From: Burkholderia contaminans
GTDB taxonomy: Bacteria > Pseudomonadota > Gammaproteobacteria > Burkholderiales > Burkholderiaceae
Direction: 5' to 3'
Length of the DNA: 64,000 nucleotides
Assembly: GCF_029633825.1 (NCBI RefSeq)
Contig: NZ_CP090641.1
Location: 1,736,001 to 1,800,000, forward strand
In this document: positions 52,661-61,847 of the stretch, in pieces
Layout of the letters: every line of letters begins with the position of its first letter
Position numbering within the stretch: position 1 is the first letter of the stretch
Made by a program: the position numbers and the translations under genes
Notes under the pieces: generated by a model
Seen by the model: the letters and a program-made list of their open reading frames with translations, nothing else
Database searches by the model: none
What the model was told of the DNA's origin: nothing

Positions 52661-53581
52661 ATGTCGACATCACCCGCCCGTCAGTGGGGCCTTGAAGAAA
52701 TCGTTGCCGGCTTGCGCGAGTCGCGCGAGGAACTCCATCGCACGCGTCATCCGCGCGGCATTCGCGAGCTGCCGTCGCGCGACGCGATCTGCAAGATTGT
52801 GAATGGCCTGCGCGCGTCGATGTTTCCGACGCACTACGGCGCACCGGATCTGACCGACGAAAGCGTCGACTTCTACGTCGGCCACACGCTCGAAAGCACG
52901 CTGCGCATTCTGTCCGAACAGATCCGCCGCGCGTTGCCGTTCCTGCCCGAGCATGTCGATACGCCGTTCGCCGAGCTCGACGAACGCGCGTTCGAAATCG
53001 CGCGCGAATTCGGCCGGCAGCTGCCGGCCGTCCGCGCGCTGCTCGTCAGCGATATCCAGGCCGCGTATGCGGGCGATCCGGCCGCGCAGCACATCACCGA
53101 GATCCTGCTGTGCTACCCCGGCGTGCTGGCGATGATGCATCACCGGCTCGCGCATGCGCTGCACCAGCTGGGCGTGCCGCTGCTGGCGCGATTCATCAAT
53201 GAAATCGCCCACTCGGCTACCGGCATCGACATCCACCCCGGCGCGCAGATCGGCCCGAGCTTCTTCATCGACCACGGCACGGGTGTCGTGATCGGCGAGA
53301 CGGCGATCATCGGCGAGCGCGTGCGCGTGTACCAGGCCGTCACGCTCGGCGCAAAGAGCTTCCCGGCCGATGGCGAAGGTACGCTGGTCAAGGGCAATGC
53401 GCGGCACCCGATCGTCGAGGACGACGTGGTGATCTACGCGGGCGCGACGATTCTGGGTCGCGTGACGATCGGGCGCGGCTCGGTGATCGGCGGCAACGTG
53501 TGGCTCACGCACAGCGTGCCGCCCGGCACGAGCGTCGCGCAGGGCAAGGTTCGAGAAGGCGGCAGCGCCGACAAGCCGTAG
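52661..53581 (+). CDS. cysE: serine O-acetyltransferase (EpsC/CysE type)
   Basis: 306 residues. An N-terminal helical SATase domain (about 1-170) is followed by left-handed hexapeptide repeats (IDIHPGAQIGPSFFIDHGTGVVIGETAIIGERVRVYQAVTLG, then ARHPIVEDDVVIYAGATILGRVTIG). The active-site His lies in IDHGTGVVIGE. It acetylates serine for cysteine synthesis. It is longer at the N-terminus than E. coli CysE and belongs to the EpsC-like subgroup. No cysK is adjacent. Confidence 0.93.
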   Translation: MSTSPARQWGLEEIVAGLRESREELHRTRHPRGIRELPSRDAICKIVNGLRASMFPTHYGAPDLTDESVDFYVGHTLESTLRILSEQIRRALPFLPEHVDTPFAELDERAFEIAREFGRQLPAVRALLVSDIQAAYAGDPAAQHITEILLCYPGVLAMMHHRLAHALHQLGVPLLARFINEIAHSATGIDIHPGAQIGPSFFIDHGTGVVIGETAIIGERVRVYQAVTLGAKSFPADGEGTLVKGNARHPIVEDDVVIYAGATILGRVTIGRGSVIGGNVWLTHSVPPGTSVAQGKVREGGSADKP

Positions 53582-53626
53582 CGCGGCGCGCGGCCGACGG
53601 CTACGGGCCGCCGACGCGCGCACCGG

Positions 53627-54430
53627 TCAGTGCTTGCCGTCGGGCGCGCGGTGCTTGTACAGCACGTCCTGGTCGACGCGGATCAGGTTCTGCCCCGCAT
53701 CGACGACGAAATCCACGCCGTTGTACGCGTTGCCCGTCAGCATCAGGATCGCGCTCGCGACGTCGTCCGGGCCCGCGATGCGCGCGAGCGGCGTCGATGC
53801 GCGGCTCGCGTGTTCGAAGTCGGCTTGCGTCTGGTCGTCGCTCGGCAGCATCAGCCCGGGGAACACCGCATTCACGCGCAGCACCGGCGCGGACGACAGC
53901 GCGAGCATCTGCGTGAGGTTGCCGAGCGCGGCCTTCGCGACCGTATAGCTGAAATGGTCGCGGTGAAAGTTTTCCTTGATCTTCTGGTCGACCACATTCA
54001 CCACGACACCCTGCGTGCCGGTCGCGCGGGCCCGTTCGTAGAATGCGCGCGTGAGCAGGATCGGCGCGCGGCAGTTGACGGCCCACGCCTGGTCGAATGC
54101 CGCGAGGTCGAAGCTCGGGAAATGGTCCTGCCAGAACACCGATGCGTTGTTGACGAGCACGTCGAGGCGCCCGAAGCGCGCATACACCTGGTCGATCAGC
54201 GCGGTGATCTGCGCAGCGTCCGACAGGTCGGCCTGCAGCGCGACCGAATCGTGCCCGCGTTCGGCGATCGCGCGGGCCGCCGCCTGCGCGGCATCGGCCG
54301 AACGGTCGTAATGCACCGCGGTGCGATAGCCGTGCGCGGCGAAATACTCGGCGAACGCGCGCCCGGCCCGGCGCGCGGCGCCGGTCACGAGCACGACGGG
54401 CGCGTGCGCCGCTTGCTTCGTCTGCTCCAT
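53627..54430 (-). CDS. folM: SDR oxidoreductase, FolM/pteridine-reductase-like
   Basis: 267 residues. The TGAARRAGRAFAEYF cofactor loop has the Arg typical of NADPH-dependent pteridine reductases, followed by NNASVFWQD and the catalytic YTVAKAALG. It resembles FolM (dihydromonapterin reductase). It lies directly after folE with a one-base stop-start overlap (TAATG), which supports a role in making tetrahydromonapterin or tetrahydrofolate from the FolE product. The ATG at 54430 is fixed by that overlap. Confidence 0.85.
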   Translation of the reverse strand: MEQTKQAAHAPVVLVTGAARRAGRAFAEYFAAHGYRTAVHYDRSADAAQAAARAIAERGHDSVALQADLSDAAQITALIDQVYARFGRLDVLVNNASVFWQDHFPSFDLAAFDQAWAVNCRAPILLTRAFYERARATGTQGVVVNVVDQKIKENFHRDHFSYTVAKAALGNLTQMLALSSAPVLRVNAVFPGLMLPSDDQTQADFEHASRASTPLARIAGPDDVASAILMLTGNAYNGVDFVVDAGQNLIRVDQDVLYKHRAPDGKH

Positions 54431-55062
54431 TACGTATTCGTCAGGTTGACTGAAGAAGGATTGGCGACGATCGACAGGAATTCGCGCCGCGTCGACGGAT
54501 CGGTGCGGAACGTGCCGAGCATGCGCGACGTCACCATCTCGACGCCCGGCTTGTGCACGCCGCGCGTCGAGATGCACTGGTGCGCGGCTTCGAGGATCAC
54601 GCCGACGCCCTTCGGCTGCAGCACGTCGAACAGCGTGTCGGCGATCTGCACGGTCATCTTTTCCTGGATCTGCAGGCGCTTCGCGAACGCGTCGACGAGG
54701 CGCGCGAGCTTCGAGATGCCGACCACGCGATGATTCGGCAGATACGCGACGTGCGCGCGGCCGATGATCGGCACCATGTGGTGCTCGCAGTAGCTCTCGA
54801 AGCGGATGTCCTTCAGCACGATCATTTCGTCGTAGCCGTCGACTTCGCTGAACGTGCGCGCGAGGATGTCGCGCGGCTCCAGCGCATAGCCGGCGAAGAA
54901 CTGCTCATAGGCGCGCACGACCCGTGCGGGCGTGTCGACCAGGCCTTCGCGCGCGGGATCGTCGCCGGCCCAGCGCAACAGCACGCGAACGGCGTCTTCC
55001 GCTTCTTCACGGCTCGGGCGGGATGCGGCTGGTTCAGGCCGCGCGGACTTCTTTTTAGCCAT
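54430..55062 (-). CDS. folE: GTP cyclohydrolase I
   Basis: 210 residues. Zinc ligands C92, H95 and C163 are all present ([12 protein letters not shown] and [15 protein letters not shown]). The active-site region [37 protein letters not shown] is complete. The N-terminal 20 residues are a Lys/Arg/Pro-rich tail. It converts GTP to dihydroneopterin triphosphate. It overlaps folM by one base, so the pair is an operon that probably supplies a pterin cofactor. Confidence 0.95.
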   Translation of the reverse strand: MAKKKSARPEPAASRPSREEAEDAVRVLLRWAGDDPAREGLVDTPARVVRAYEQFFAGYALEPRDILARTFSEVDGYDEMIVLKDIRFESYCEHHMVPIIGRAHVAYLPNHRVVGISKLARLVDAFAKRLQIQEKMTVQIADTLFDVLQPKGVGVILEAAHQCISTRGVHKPGVEMVTSRMLGTFRTDPSTRREFLSIVANPSSVNLTNT

Positions 55063-55180
55063 CTATCTGCTCCATCGAATGCCGCCGCCGGGGCGGCGCG
55101 GAATCCGGGCATTGTTTCATGCTTTCGCGGGGCGCGTGTGCGGCTGGGGGCCCGCTCTTCGCGTGAACAGGCCCCGGCGC

Positions 55181-56107
55181 TCACTTCGGCCATTCGTCCT
55201 GTTCGTCGTTGAAGAGCGACGCGACGACGCCGCGCAGCCACGCGGTGCGCGGATCGTTGTGATACTTGCGATGCCAGTGCTGCTTCAGGTCGAAGCGCGG
55301 CAGCGCCAGCGGCGGCTCGACGGGCACGATGAACGCGTGCTCGGCCGCGTACGCATAGCCGATCGCATGCGGCACCGTCGCGATCAGGTCGGTGCGGCTC
55401 AGGATGAACGGCAGGCTCATGAAGTGCGGCGTCTCGAGCACCGCGCGGCGCTGCATGCGCTGCTTCGCGAGATATTTCTCCAGCACTTCCTGGCTGCGCC
55501 CTTCGGCGCGCACGACCGCGTGCCCGCAGCCGAGGAACTGCTCGACCGTGAATGGCGGCGCCTGCTCGAACGGATGGCCGCGCCGCATCAGGCACACGAA
55601 CCGGTGCGTGAACAAGCGCTGCTGGAAGAAGTTGTTGCCGTCGAGATCCGGGAAGTAGCCCACCGCGAGATCGATCGAACCGGCTTCGAGGCCACGCCCG
55701 ACTTCGTCGTGCGCGAGCGAGACCGAGCGCAGGTTCGCGTGCGGTGCGCGCGTCGCGAACGCCTGCAGCAGCTTCGGCAGGAACACGATCTCGCCGACGT
55801 CCGACAGCGCGATCGAGAACGTATGCGTGCTCGCGGCCGGGTCGAAGTCGTGCGGCGCGACGAGGCCGCGCTCGATCTGCGCGAGCGCGTCGCGCGCGGC
55901 CGGCAGCAGCGCGAGCGCACGCGGCGTCGGCTCCATCCCGCGCGACGTGCGCACGAACAGCGGATCGCCGAAGTACTCGCGCAGGCGGCCGAGCGCCGTG
56001 CTCACGCGCGGCTGGCTGACGCCGAGCAGGTCGCCCGCGCGGCTCACGTTGCGCGTGTCGTCGAGCGCGACGAGGTAGGGAATGAGGTTCAGATCGAGCG
56101 CATCCAT
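55181..56107 (-). CDS. LysR-family regulator divergent from pobA
   Basis: 308 residues. The helix-turn-helix is LIPYLVALDDTRNVSRAGDLLGVSQPRVSTALGRLREYFGDPLFVRTSRGMEPTPRA (about 8-65), the NodD/NahR/PcaQ-like subtype. The effector domain follows from about 95. It is divergent from pobA with 116 bases between, so it probably senses 4-hydroxybenzoate and activates pobA. Classical PobR proteins of other genera belong to other families, so the symbol is left empty. Confidence 0.9.
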   Translation of the reverse strand: MDALDLNLIPYLVALDDTRNVSRAGDLLGVSQPRVSTALGRLREYFGDPLFVRTSRGMEPTPRALALLPAARDALAQIERGLVAPHDFDPAASTHTFSIALSDVGEIVFLPKLLQAFATRAPHANLRSVSLAHDEVGRGLEAGSIDLAVGYFPDLDGNNFFQQRLFTHRFVCLMRRGHPFEQAPPFTVEQFLGCGHAVVRAEGRSQEVLEKYLAKQRMQRRAVLETPHFMSLPFILSRTDLIATVPHAIGYAYAAEHAFIVPVEPPLALPRFDLKQHWHRKYHNDPRTAWLRGVVASLFNDEQDEWPK

Positions 56108-56187
56108 CGCCAGGCCAGTATCGTCAAAACGTATACAACATATCTCCTGAATCGCGTTGCCGCATAGTCGGGAAAGCGCTCAAATGT

Positions 56188-56202
56188 GTTCGACGATTCG
56201 AA
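56188..56202. promoter_or_regulatory. candidate regulatory half-site upstream of pobA
   Basis: GTTCGACGATTCGAA lies 22 bases before the pobA start and resembles the arms of the pcaI operator (GTTCGCTATTCGAA at 57487-57500, read on the minus strand). The likeness suggests one regulator could touch both promoters. Confidence 0.45.
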
Positions 56203-56223
56203 TTAATGTTCAGGAGACGAACA

Positions 56224-57456
56224 ATGCGCACCCAGGTCGCCATCATCGGCGCCGGTCCGTCCGGCCTTTTGCTTTCCCATCTGTTGCGCCTGCAAGGCAT
56301 CGATTCCATCCTCGTCGAAGCGCGTTCCCGCGAATACTGCGAGAACCGCATCCGCGCCGGCGTGCTGGAGCAGGGGACGGTCGACACGCTGAACGAAGCC
56401 GGCCTCGGCGACCGGATGCGCCGTGAAGGGCTCGAACATCACGGCATCGAACTGCTGTTCTCGGGCCAGCGCCACCGCATCGACCTGTCCGAGCTGACCG
56501 GCGGGCGCGCGATCACCGTCTACAGCCAGCACGAAGTGGTGCGCGACCTGATCGCGGCCGGCGTCGAGCATGGCCACGCGATGCACTTCGAGGTAAGCGA
56601 CGTCGCGTTGCACGACGTCGAAGGCGAGCACCCGTTCGTCACGTTCAAGCATGCCGACGGCCGCGAAGACCGCATCGACTGCGACTACATCGCCGGTTGC
56701 GACGGCTTTCACGGCATCGCGCGCCAGACGATTCCGGCGGAACGATTGAACACGTTCGAGCGCGTCTATCCGTTCGCGTGGCTCGGCATTCTCGCCGACG
56801 CGGCGCCGTCGCTCGACGAGCTCGTCTACGCGCATCACGACAACGGTTTCGCGCTGTTCTCGATGCGCTCGCCGACGGTCACGCGCCTGTACCTGCAGTG
56901 CAAGCCCGACGAAGACCTCACCGAATGGTCCGACACGCGGATCTGGGACGAATTGCACACGCGCTTCTCGAACGACACGGGCTGGACGCCGACCGAGGGC
57001 CGGATCACGCAGAAGAGCGTGACGCCGATGCGCAGCTTCGTGTCGGAGACGATGCAGCACGGGCGCCTGTTCCTTGCCGGCGACGCCGCGCACATCGTGC
57101 CGCCGACCGGCGCGAAGGGGATGAACCTGGCGGTGGCCGACGTCCGCGCGCTGTCCCGCGCGCTCGGTGCGCGCTACCGCAACGGCGACGCGACGCTGCT
57201 CGACACGTATTCCGCGACCTGCCTCGAGCGCGTGTGGCGCGCCGAGCACTTCTCGTACTTCATGACGAACATGCTGCATTCGTCGCCGGAAGACTCGCCG
57301 TTCGTCAATCGCCTGAAGTTTGCGGAGCTGAAATACGTGACGCGCTCGCGGGCCGCCGCGCAGGCACTCGCGGAAAACTACGTCGGGCTGCCGTTCGACG
57401 ATGCGACACCCCCCGAGGCAACCCGCCTTGACAACGCGCTGTGCGCGACTCTATGA
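56224..57456 (+). CDS. pobA: 4-hydroxybenzoate 3-monooxygenase
   Basis: 410 residues, slightly longer than the 394 of Pseudomonas. The GxGxxG FAD motif is at 9-14 (GAGPSG), the DG motif is AGCDGFHG, and GD is LFLAGDAAHIVPPTGAKGMNLAVADV. R-x-RAGVLEQGTV matches the substrate side. It hydroxylates 4-hydroxybenzoate to protocatechuate with NADPH and O2. CAGGAG precedes the ATG at 56224. The pcaI promoter overlaps its 3' end. Confidence 0.97.
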   Translation: MRTQVAIIGAGPSGLLLSHLLRLQGIDSILVEARSREYCENRIRAGVLEQGTVDTLNEAGLGDRMRREGLEHHGIELLFSGQRHRIDLSELTGGRAITVYSQHEVVRDLIAAGVEHGHAMHFEVSDVALHDVEGEHPFVTFKHADGREDRIDCDYIAGCDGFHGIARQTIPAERLNTFERVYPFAWLGILADAAPSLDELVYAHHDNGFALFSMRSPTVTRLYLQCKPDEDLTEWSDTRIWDELHTRFSNDTGWTPTEGRITQKSVTPMRSFVSETMQHGRLFLAGDAAHIVPPTGAKGMNLAVADVRALSRALGARYRNGDATLLDTYSATCLERVWRAEHFSYFMTNMLHSSPEDSPFVNRLKFAELKYVTRSRAAAQALAENYVGLPFDDATPPEATRLDNALCATL

Positions 57457-57457
57457 T
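57428..57457 (+). promoter_or_regulatory. sigma-70-type promoter of pcaIJBDC
   Basis: TTGACA (57428-57433) and TATGAT (57452-57457), 18 bases apart, form a near-consensus promoter that lies across the pobA stop codon. It lets the pca operon be transcribed apart from pobA. Confidence 0.75.
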
Positions 57458-57466
57458 CGGCCCATC

Positions 57467-57500
57467 GTTCGCTAATCGAATCTCGGTTCGAATAGCGAAC
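57467..57500. promoter_or_regulatory. 34-bp inverted repeat, PcaR-type operator
   Basis: GTTCGCTAATCGAA and TTCGAATAGCGAAC form 14-base arms with one mismatch around TCTCGG. The GTTCG-TAATCG pattern resembles the boxes bound by IclR-family PcaR in pseudomonads. It sits just downstream of the -10, around the expected start site. No IclR gene is in the window. Confidence 0.72.
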
Positions 57501-57598
57501 AAAACCGGGATCGACATCGGCCCCGGCGCGGCACGCGGCACGCGCGTGTCCCCTCGACAGGCCGCGCATCGAGCCGCGGGTTCGTATCAGGAAGAGAC

Positions 57599-58315
57599 AT
57601 GGTCAACAAGATTTTCGAATCGCTTCAGTCGGCGGTGGCCGACATCCACGACGGCGCGACAATCATGATCGGCGGCTTCGGCACGGCAGGCATGCCGTCC
57701 GAGCTGATCGACGCGCTGATCGAACAGGGCGCGCGCGACCTGACGATCGTCAACAACAACGCGGGCAACGGCGAAACCGGCCTCGCGGCGCTGCTGAAGG
57801 CGAAGCAGGTGCGCAAGATCATCTGCTCGTTCCCGCGCCAGAGCGATTCGCAGATATTCGACGGGTTGTACCGCGCCGGCGAGATCGAGCTGGAGCTCGT
57901 GCCGCAGGGCAACCTCGCGGAGCGCATCCGTGCGGCGGGCGCCGGCATCGGCGGCTTCTTCACGCCGACCGGCTACGGCACCAAGCTCGCGGAAGGCAAG
58001 GAAACGCGCGTGATCGACGGCAAGCCGTATGTGTTCGAGACGCCGATCCACGCCGATTTCGCGCTCGTGAAGGCTTACAAGGGCGATCGCTGGGGCAATC
58101 TCGTGTATCGCAAGACGGCACGCAACTTCGGGCCGATCATGGCCAGCGCCGCGAAGGTCGCGATCGTGCAGGTGTCGGAAGTCGTGCCGCTCGGCGCGCT
58201 GAACCCGGAACACATCGTGACGCCGGGCATTTTCGTCCAGCGCATCGTCGAGGTGCCGCAGGCCGCGCACGCGGCCGAGTTGGCCGCCGAACACGCCACG
58301 TCCCAAGCCGCCTGA
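57599..58315 (+). CDS. pcaI: 3-oxoadipate CoA-transferase subunit A
   Basis: 238 residues. The family I CoA-transferase alpha signature GGFGTAGMPSELIDAL is at about 23-38. With PcaJ it moves CoA from succinyl-CoA to 3-oxoadipate in the beta-ketoadipate pathway. GGAAGAG precedes the ATG. The order pcaI-pcaJ-pcaB-pcaD-pcaC that follows is one operon. Confidence 0.95.
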   Translation: MVNKIFESLQSAVADIHDGATIMIGGFGTAGMPSELIDALIEQGARDLTIVNNNAGNGETGLAALLKAKQVRKIICSFPRQSDSQIFDGLYRAGEIELELVPQGNLAERIRAAGAGIGGFFTPTGYGTKLAEGKETRVIDGKPYVFETPIHADFALVKAYKGDRWGNLVYRKTARNFGPIMASAAKVAIVQVSEVVPLGALNPEHIVTPGIFVQRIVEVPQAAHAAELAAEHATSQAA

Positions 58316-58374
58316 ACTTTGTATGGGACCGGAGTAAGCGCTGAAGCGCCAACTCCGGTCGACAGGAAACCGAC

Positions 58375-59031
58375 ATGAAACGACTGACCCGCGATGAAAT
58401 GGCCAAGCGCGTCGCCCAGGACATCCCCGAAGGCGCGTACGTGAACCTCGGCATCGGCGTGCCGACGCTGGTGGCGAACCACCTCGACCCGAGCAAGGAG
58501 ATCTTCCTGCACAGCGAGAACGGGTTGCTCGGCATGGGCCCCGCACCCGCGCCCGGCGAGGAAGACGACGAACTGATCAATGCCGGCAAGCAGCACGTCA
58601 CGCTGCTTACCGGCGGTGCGTATTTCCACCACGCGGATTCGTTCGCGATGATGCGCGGCGGCCACCTCGACTACTGCGTGCTCGGCGCGTTCCAGGTTTC
58701 GGCGACCGGCGACCTTGCGAACTGGCATACGGGCGCGCCTGACGCGATTCCGGCGGTCGGCGGCGCGATGGACCTCGCGATCGGCGCGAAGCAGGTGTTC
58801 GTGATGATGGAGCACCTGACGAAGCAGGGCGAGAGCAAGATCGTCGCGCAGTGCTCGTATCCGGTCACCGGCGTGCAGTGCGTGAGCCGCATCTATACGG
58901 ATCTCGCCGTGCTCGACGTGACGGCCGACGGCCTTGCCGTGAGCGAGATCTTCACCGACCTGTCGTTCGACGAGCTGCAGAAGCTGACCGGCGTGCCGCT
59001 GATCGACGCGACGCAAAAGGCCGCTGCCTGA
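58375..59031 (+). CDS. pcaJ: 3-oxoadipate CoA-transferase subunit B
   Basis: 218 residues. The catalytic glutamate is E48 in LHSENGLLGMGP. The N-terminal LGIGVPTLVANHL is typical of the beta subunit. It pairs with PcaI, encoded 59 bases upstream. Confidence 0.96.
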   Translation: MKRLTRDEMAKRVAQDIPEGAYVNLGIGVPTLVANHLDPSKEIFLHSENGLLGMGPAPAPGEEDDELINAGKQHVTLLTGGAYFHHADSFAMMRGGHLDYCVLGAFQVSATGDLANWHTGAPDAIPAVGGAMDLAIGAKQVFVMMEHLTKQGESKIVAQCSYPVTGVQCVSRIYTDLAVLDVTADGLAVSEIFTDLSFDELQKLTGVPLIDATQKAAA

Positions 59032-59119
59032 ACCGCGAGCGTGCCGGCGCGTGCGCTTGCGCGCAGGCCGGCACGCTTGGGTGGACAATAGGCGCACGCC
59101 GTTTCCCCAATCTGATGCC

Positions 59120-60493
59120 ATGCTCGAAGACAGCGCCCGTCTGACCTCCCTCATCTGCGGCACCGAGCCGCTCAACCGGATCTGGTCGCCCCGCGCGACG
59201 ATCCAGCGAATGCTCGACGTCGAAGCCGCGCTCGCGCGTGCGCTCGCCGCGCAGCAGGTGATTCCCGCCGCCGCGGTTGCGCCGATCGAACGCGCGTGCG
59301 ATGCGAGCCGGCTCGATGCCGACGCGCTCGCGCACGGCGCGGCGCTCGGCGGCAATCTCGCGATTCCGCTCGTCAGGCAGCTCACCGCGCAGGTGAAGGC
59401 CGACGACCCCGAGGCCGCGAAGTTCGTGCACTGGGGCGCGACGAGCCAGGACATCATCGATACCGCCACCGTGCTGCAGTTGCGCGACACGCTCGACGTG
59501 CTCGAGCCGATGCTCGACGAAGCATGCGCATCGCTCGCGGCGCTCGCGCGCACCCATCGCGCGACGCCGATGATCGGCCGCACGTGGCTGCAGCAGGCGC
59601 TGCCGATCACGCTCGGCCTGAAATTCGCGCAATGGCTCGATGCGTTGCTGCGCCATCGCGCGCGCTTCGCCGAGTTGCGCGAGCGTGCGCTCGTGCTGCA
59701 GTTCGGCGGCGCGGCCGGTACGCTCGCGAGCCTGCGCGAGCAGGCGGCCGGCGTCACGGCCGCGCTGGCGGCGGACCTGAAGCTCGCGGCGCCGGCCGTG
59801 CCGTGGCACACGCAGCGCGACCGCATTGCGGAAGCCGCATCCTGCTTCGGGATGCTGACGGGCACGCTCGGCAAGATTGCGCGCGACGTGTCGCTGCAGA
59901 TGCAGACCGAAGTCGGCGAGCTCGGCGAGCCGGCCGCCGCCGGCAAGGGCGGCTCGTCGACGATGCCGCACAAGCGCAACCCGGTCGGCTGCGCAGCCGT
60001 GCTGACGGCCGCCGTGCGCGCGCCGAACCTCGTCGCGACGGTGTTCGCGGGCATGGTCCAGGAACACGAGCGCGCGCTCGGCGGCTGGCAGGCCGAGTGG
60101 GATGCACTGCCCGATCTCGCGCGCCTGACCGGCGGCGCGCTGGCGCAGATCGCGCAGATCGTCGCGGGCCTCGACGTGAACGCCGAACGCCTGGCCGCGA
60201 ACCTCGACCTGACCCGCGGGCTGATTCTCGGCGAAGCGGTGATGCTCGCGCTCGGCGACAAGATCGGCCGGCTCGACGCGCATCACGTCGTCGAACATGC
60301 GTCGAAGGAAGCCGTACGTACCGGTGCGACGCTGTTCGACGTGCTCGCCGCCGATGCGACCGTGTCGGCCCACCTGTCGCGCGACGCGCTCGCGCGGCTG
60401 CTCGATCCCGCTCATTACGTCGGCGAGGCGCAGGCCTACGTCGACGCCGTGCTCGCGCTGCATGCGGGCGCGCAATCACCAGGAGAACATTGA
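59120..60493 (+). CDS. pcaB: 3-carboxy-cis,cis-muconate cycloisomerase
   Basis: 457 residues of the fumarase/aspartase superfamily. The signature GSSTMPHKRNP is at about 280, and HWGATSQDIIDTA and QTEVGEL mark the other two active-site regions. It converts 3-carboxymuconate to 4-carboxymuconolactone. The ATG at 59120 begins at the family's usual N-terminus. Its stop shares a base with the pcaD start (TGATG). Confidence 0.95.
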   Translation: MLEDSARLTSLICGTEPLNRIWSPRATIQRMLDVEAALARALAAQQVIPAAAVAPIERACDASRLDADALAHGAALGGNLAIPLVRQLTAQVKADDPEAAKFVHWGATSQDIIDTATVLQLRDTLDVLEPMLDEACASLAALARTHRATPMIGRTWLQQALPITLGLKFAQWLDALLRHRARFAELRERALVLQFGGAAGTLASLREQAAGVTAALAADLKLAAPAVPWHTQRDRIAEAASCFGMLTGTLGKIARDVSLQMQTEVGELGEPAAAGKGGSSTMPHKRNPVGCAAVLTAAVRAPNLVATVFAGMVQEHERALGGWQAEWDALPDLARLTGGALAQIAQIVAGLDVNAERLAANLDLTRGLILGEAVMLALGDKIGRLDAHHVVEHASKEAVRTGATLFDVLAADATVSAHLSRDALARLLDPAHYVGEAQAYVDAVLALHAGAQSPGEH

Positions 60494-61278
60494 TGCCTTT
60501 CGCCACTGTCAACGGCGTGAAACTGCATTACCGGATCGACCGTGCGGCACGCGACGACGCGCCGTGGCTCGTCTTCTCGAACTCGCTCGGCGCCGACCTG
60601 CAGATGTGGGCGCCGCAGATCCGTCCGCTCACGCAGCATTTCAACATCCTGCGCTACGACACGCGCGGCCACGGCCATTCCGACGCGCCGGCCGGTTCGT
60701 ACACGATCGAGCAGCTCGCCGGCGACGTGATCGGCCTGCTCGACCACGTCGGCATCGCACGCGCGCATTTCTGCGGGATTTCGATGGGCGGGCTGACGGG
60801 TGCTGCGCTGGCCGCACGCTTCCCGTCGCGCATTGTTCGCGCGGTGCTGTCGAACACCGCCGCGAAGATCGGCTCGCCGGAAGTGTGGGCGCCGCGGGCG
60901 CAGAAGGCGCGTGCCGAAGGGATGGCCGCGCTCGCCGACGCCGTGCTGCCGCGCTGGTTCACCGACGCGTTCGTCGAACGTGAGCCGCGCCTGTTCGATG
61001 CGATCCGCGACACCTTCGTGCATACCGACAAAGACGGCTACGCGGCGAACTGCGACGCGCTGAACGCAGCCGACCTGCGCGAAGAGGTGAAAGGCATCGC
61101 GCTGCCGGTGCTCGTCGTGACCGGCGCGAAGGACATGTCGACGCCGCCCGACCAGGGCCGCGCGCTGGCCGCCGCGATTCCGGGTGCGCAGCACGTCGAA
61201 TTCGACGCCGCGCATATTTCGAACATCGAGTGCACCGACGGCTTCAACCGCGCGCTGCTCGATTTCCTGACCGCGTGA
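60493..61278 (+). CDS. pcaD: 3-oxoadipate enol-lactonase
   Basis: 261 residues, an alpha/beta hydrolase. Nucleophile S97 in CGISMGG, the acid in VTGAKDMSTP (D214 or D220) and H241 (DAAHISN) complete the triad. It opens 3-oxoadipate enol-lactone. The start codon overlaps the pcaB stop, and AGGAG lies nine bases before it. pcaC follows after 10 bases. Confidence 0.95.
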   Translation: MPFATVNGVKLHYRIDRAARDDAPWLVFSNSLGADLQMWAPQIRPLTQHFNILRYDTRGHGHSDAPAGSYTIEQLAGDVIGLLDHVGIARAHFCGISMGGLTGAALAARFPSRIVRAVLSNTAAKIGSPEVWAPRAQKARAEGMAALADAVLPRWFTDAFVEREPRLFDAIRDTFVHTDKDGYAANCDALNAADLREEVKGIALPVLVVTGAKDMSTPPDQGRALAAAIPGAQHVEFDAAHISNIECTDGFNRALLDFLTA

Positions 61279-61288
61279 GGCACCGGCG

Positions 61289-61675
61289 ATGGACGACCAG
61301 GAACGTTATGAAGCAGGGATGAAGGTGCGCCGCGCGGTGCTCGGCGACGCGCACGTCGACCGTTCGCTCGAGAACCGCACCGAGGTGACCGACGAATTCC
61401 AGAACCTGATCACGCGCTATGCATGGGGCGAGATCTGGACGCGCGACGGCCTGCCGCGCCATACGCGCAGCCTGCTGACCATCGCGATGATGGTGGCGCT
61501 GAACCGCGGCGAGGAACTGGCGCTGCATCTGCGCGCCGCGCGCAACAACGGCGTGACGCGCGACGAGATCAAGGAAGTGCTGCTGCAGACCGCGATCTAT
61601 TGCGGCGTGCCGGCTGCGAACTCCGCGTTCCATCTCGCGGACAAGATCTTCAAGGAGCAGGATGCGGCCGGTTAA
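61289..61675 (+). CDS. pcaC: 4-carboxymuconolactone decarboxylase
   Basis: 128 residues, a single CMD/AhpD-like helical domain (WGEIWTRDGLPRHTRSLLTIAMMVAL, then HLRAARNNGVTRDEIKEVLLQTAIYCGVPAANSAF). It turns 4-carboxymuconolactone into the enol-lactone that PcaD uses. It is the last enzyme gene of the operon, here separate from pcaD (in some bacteria the two are fused). Confidence 0.95.
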   Translation: MDDQERYEAGMKVRRAVLGDAHVDRSLENRTEVTDEFQNLITRYAWGEIWTRDGLPRHTRSLLTIAMMVALNRGEELALHLRAARNNGVTRDEIKEVLLQTAIYCGVPAANSAFHLADKIFKEQDAAG

Positions 61676-61847
61676 GTACCGGGTGTAGTCCGAGCTTGGG
61701 TCGAGGCACGCTGATGGTGGCGGGCCTCGACGATGAATGAACGTGCCGGCAGAGCATCGGCGCGCGGCGCACCGGATGGCCGGTGCGCGAATAAAGGCAA
61801 GACGTGGTTCCGAGGCCGCGTCGCTTGTATATGTCAGGAGACTAGCG

